From assembly GCA_903958285.1 (NCBI GenBank), contig CAJBSR010000513.1:1-6615 (forward strand): a stretch of DNA of 6,615 bases, read 5' to 3'. A model generated the notes under the pieces. The model did no database searches. It was not told the DNA's origin and worked only from the letters and a program-made list of their open reading frames with translations. Each line of letters begins with the position of its first letter. The first letter of the stretch is position 1. The DNA comes from an uncultured Sphingomonadales bacterium. GTDB taxonomy: Bacteria > Pseudomonadota > Alphaproteobacteria > Sphingomonadales > Sphingomonadaceae. Made by a program: the position numbers and the translations under genes. Shown here piece after piece: positions 6,583-6,615 of the stretch.

Positions 6583-6615
6583 TCAGGCGCATAGTCACTT
6601 CGGGCGGCGACGACC

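Overview
The window reads as an ordinary chromosomal segment of a GC-rich alphaproteobacterium, most likely a member of the Sphingomonadales. Three things point there: the order tolC-type gene, PopZ-type gene, valS, which I recall as a recurrent alphaproteobacterial neighbourhood; a PopZ/DUF2497 protein, a family confined to that class as far as I know; and a dispersed palindromic element of the CGAGCGAAGTCGAG type at 1071-1142, which I associate with sphingomonad genomes. All five genes lie on the + strand, and I see no convincing gene on the - strand. There is no RNA gene, insertion sequence, CRISPR array, phage gene or defence system.

Layout. 1-551: the C-terminal part of a TolC-family outer-membrane efflux protein, cut by the window edge. 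564-1061: a PopZ-like polar organising protein, 12 bases downstream and probably in the same transcript. 1062-1213: a 152-base gap filled by the palindromic element and by a hairpin that buries the valS ribosome binding site. 1214-3859: complete valyl-tRNA synthetase (valS). 3859-5262: a MATE-family multidrug exporter whose GTG start overlaps the valS stop by one base, so the two are probably translationally coupled. 5263-5415: a 153-base gap with a full-consensus CtrA-type site, a GANTC methylation site and a good Shine-Dalgarno sequence. 5416-6582: an integral membrane protein built of repeated 'conserved TM helix' units, related to mechanosensitive-channel-associated proteins but without the MscS domain. 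6583-6615: nothing recognised. No convincing intrinsic terminator was seen in any gap.

How it fits together. The genes do not form one pathway. Two are export or envelope proteins (TolC-type, MATE), one organises the cell pole, one is a housekeeping tRNA synthetase and one is a membrane protein of uncertain, possibly osmotic or channel-related, function. The common thread that can be argued is cell-cycle control: a polar organiser, and a CtrA-type box with a nearby CcrM-type site in front of the last gene. That link is inference from motifs only. The items most worth checking are the CtrA site at 5300-5316, the valS leader hairpin, the two competing folds of the palindromic element, the repeat architecture of the last gene and the missing TM1 aspartate in the MATE protein. 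I found no clearly novel multi-gene system.
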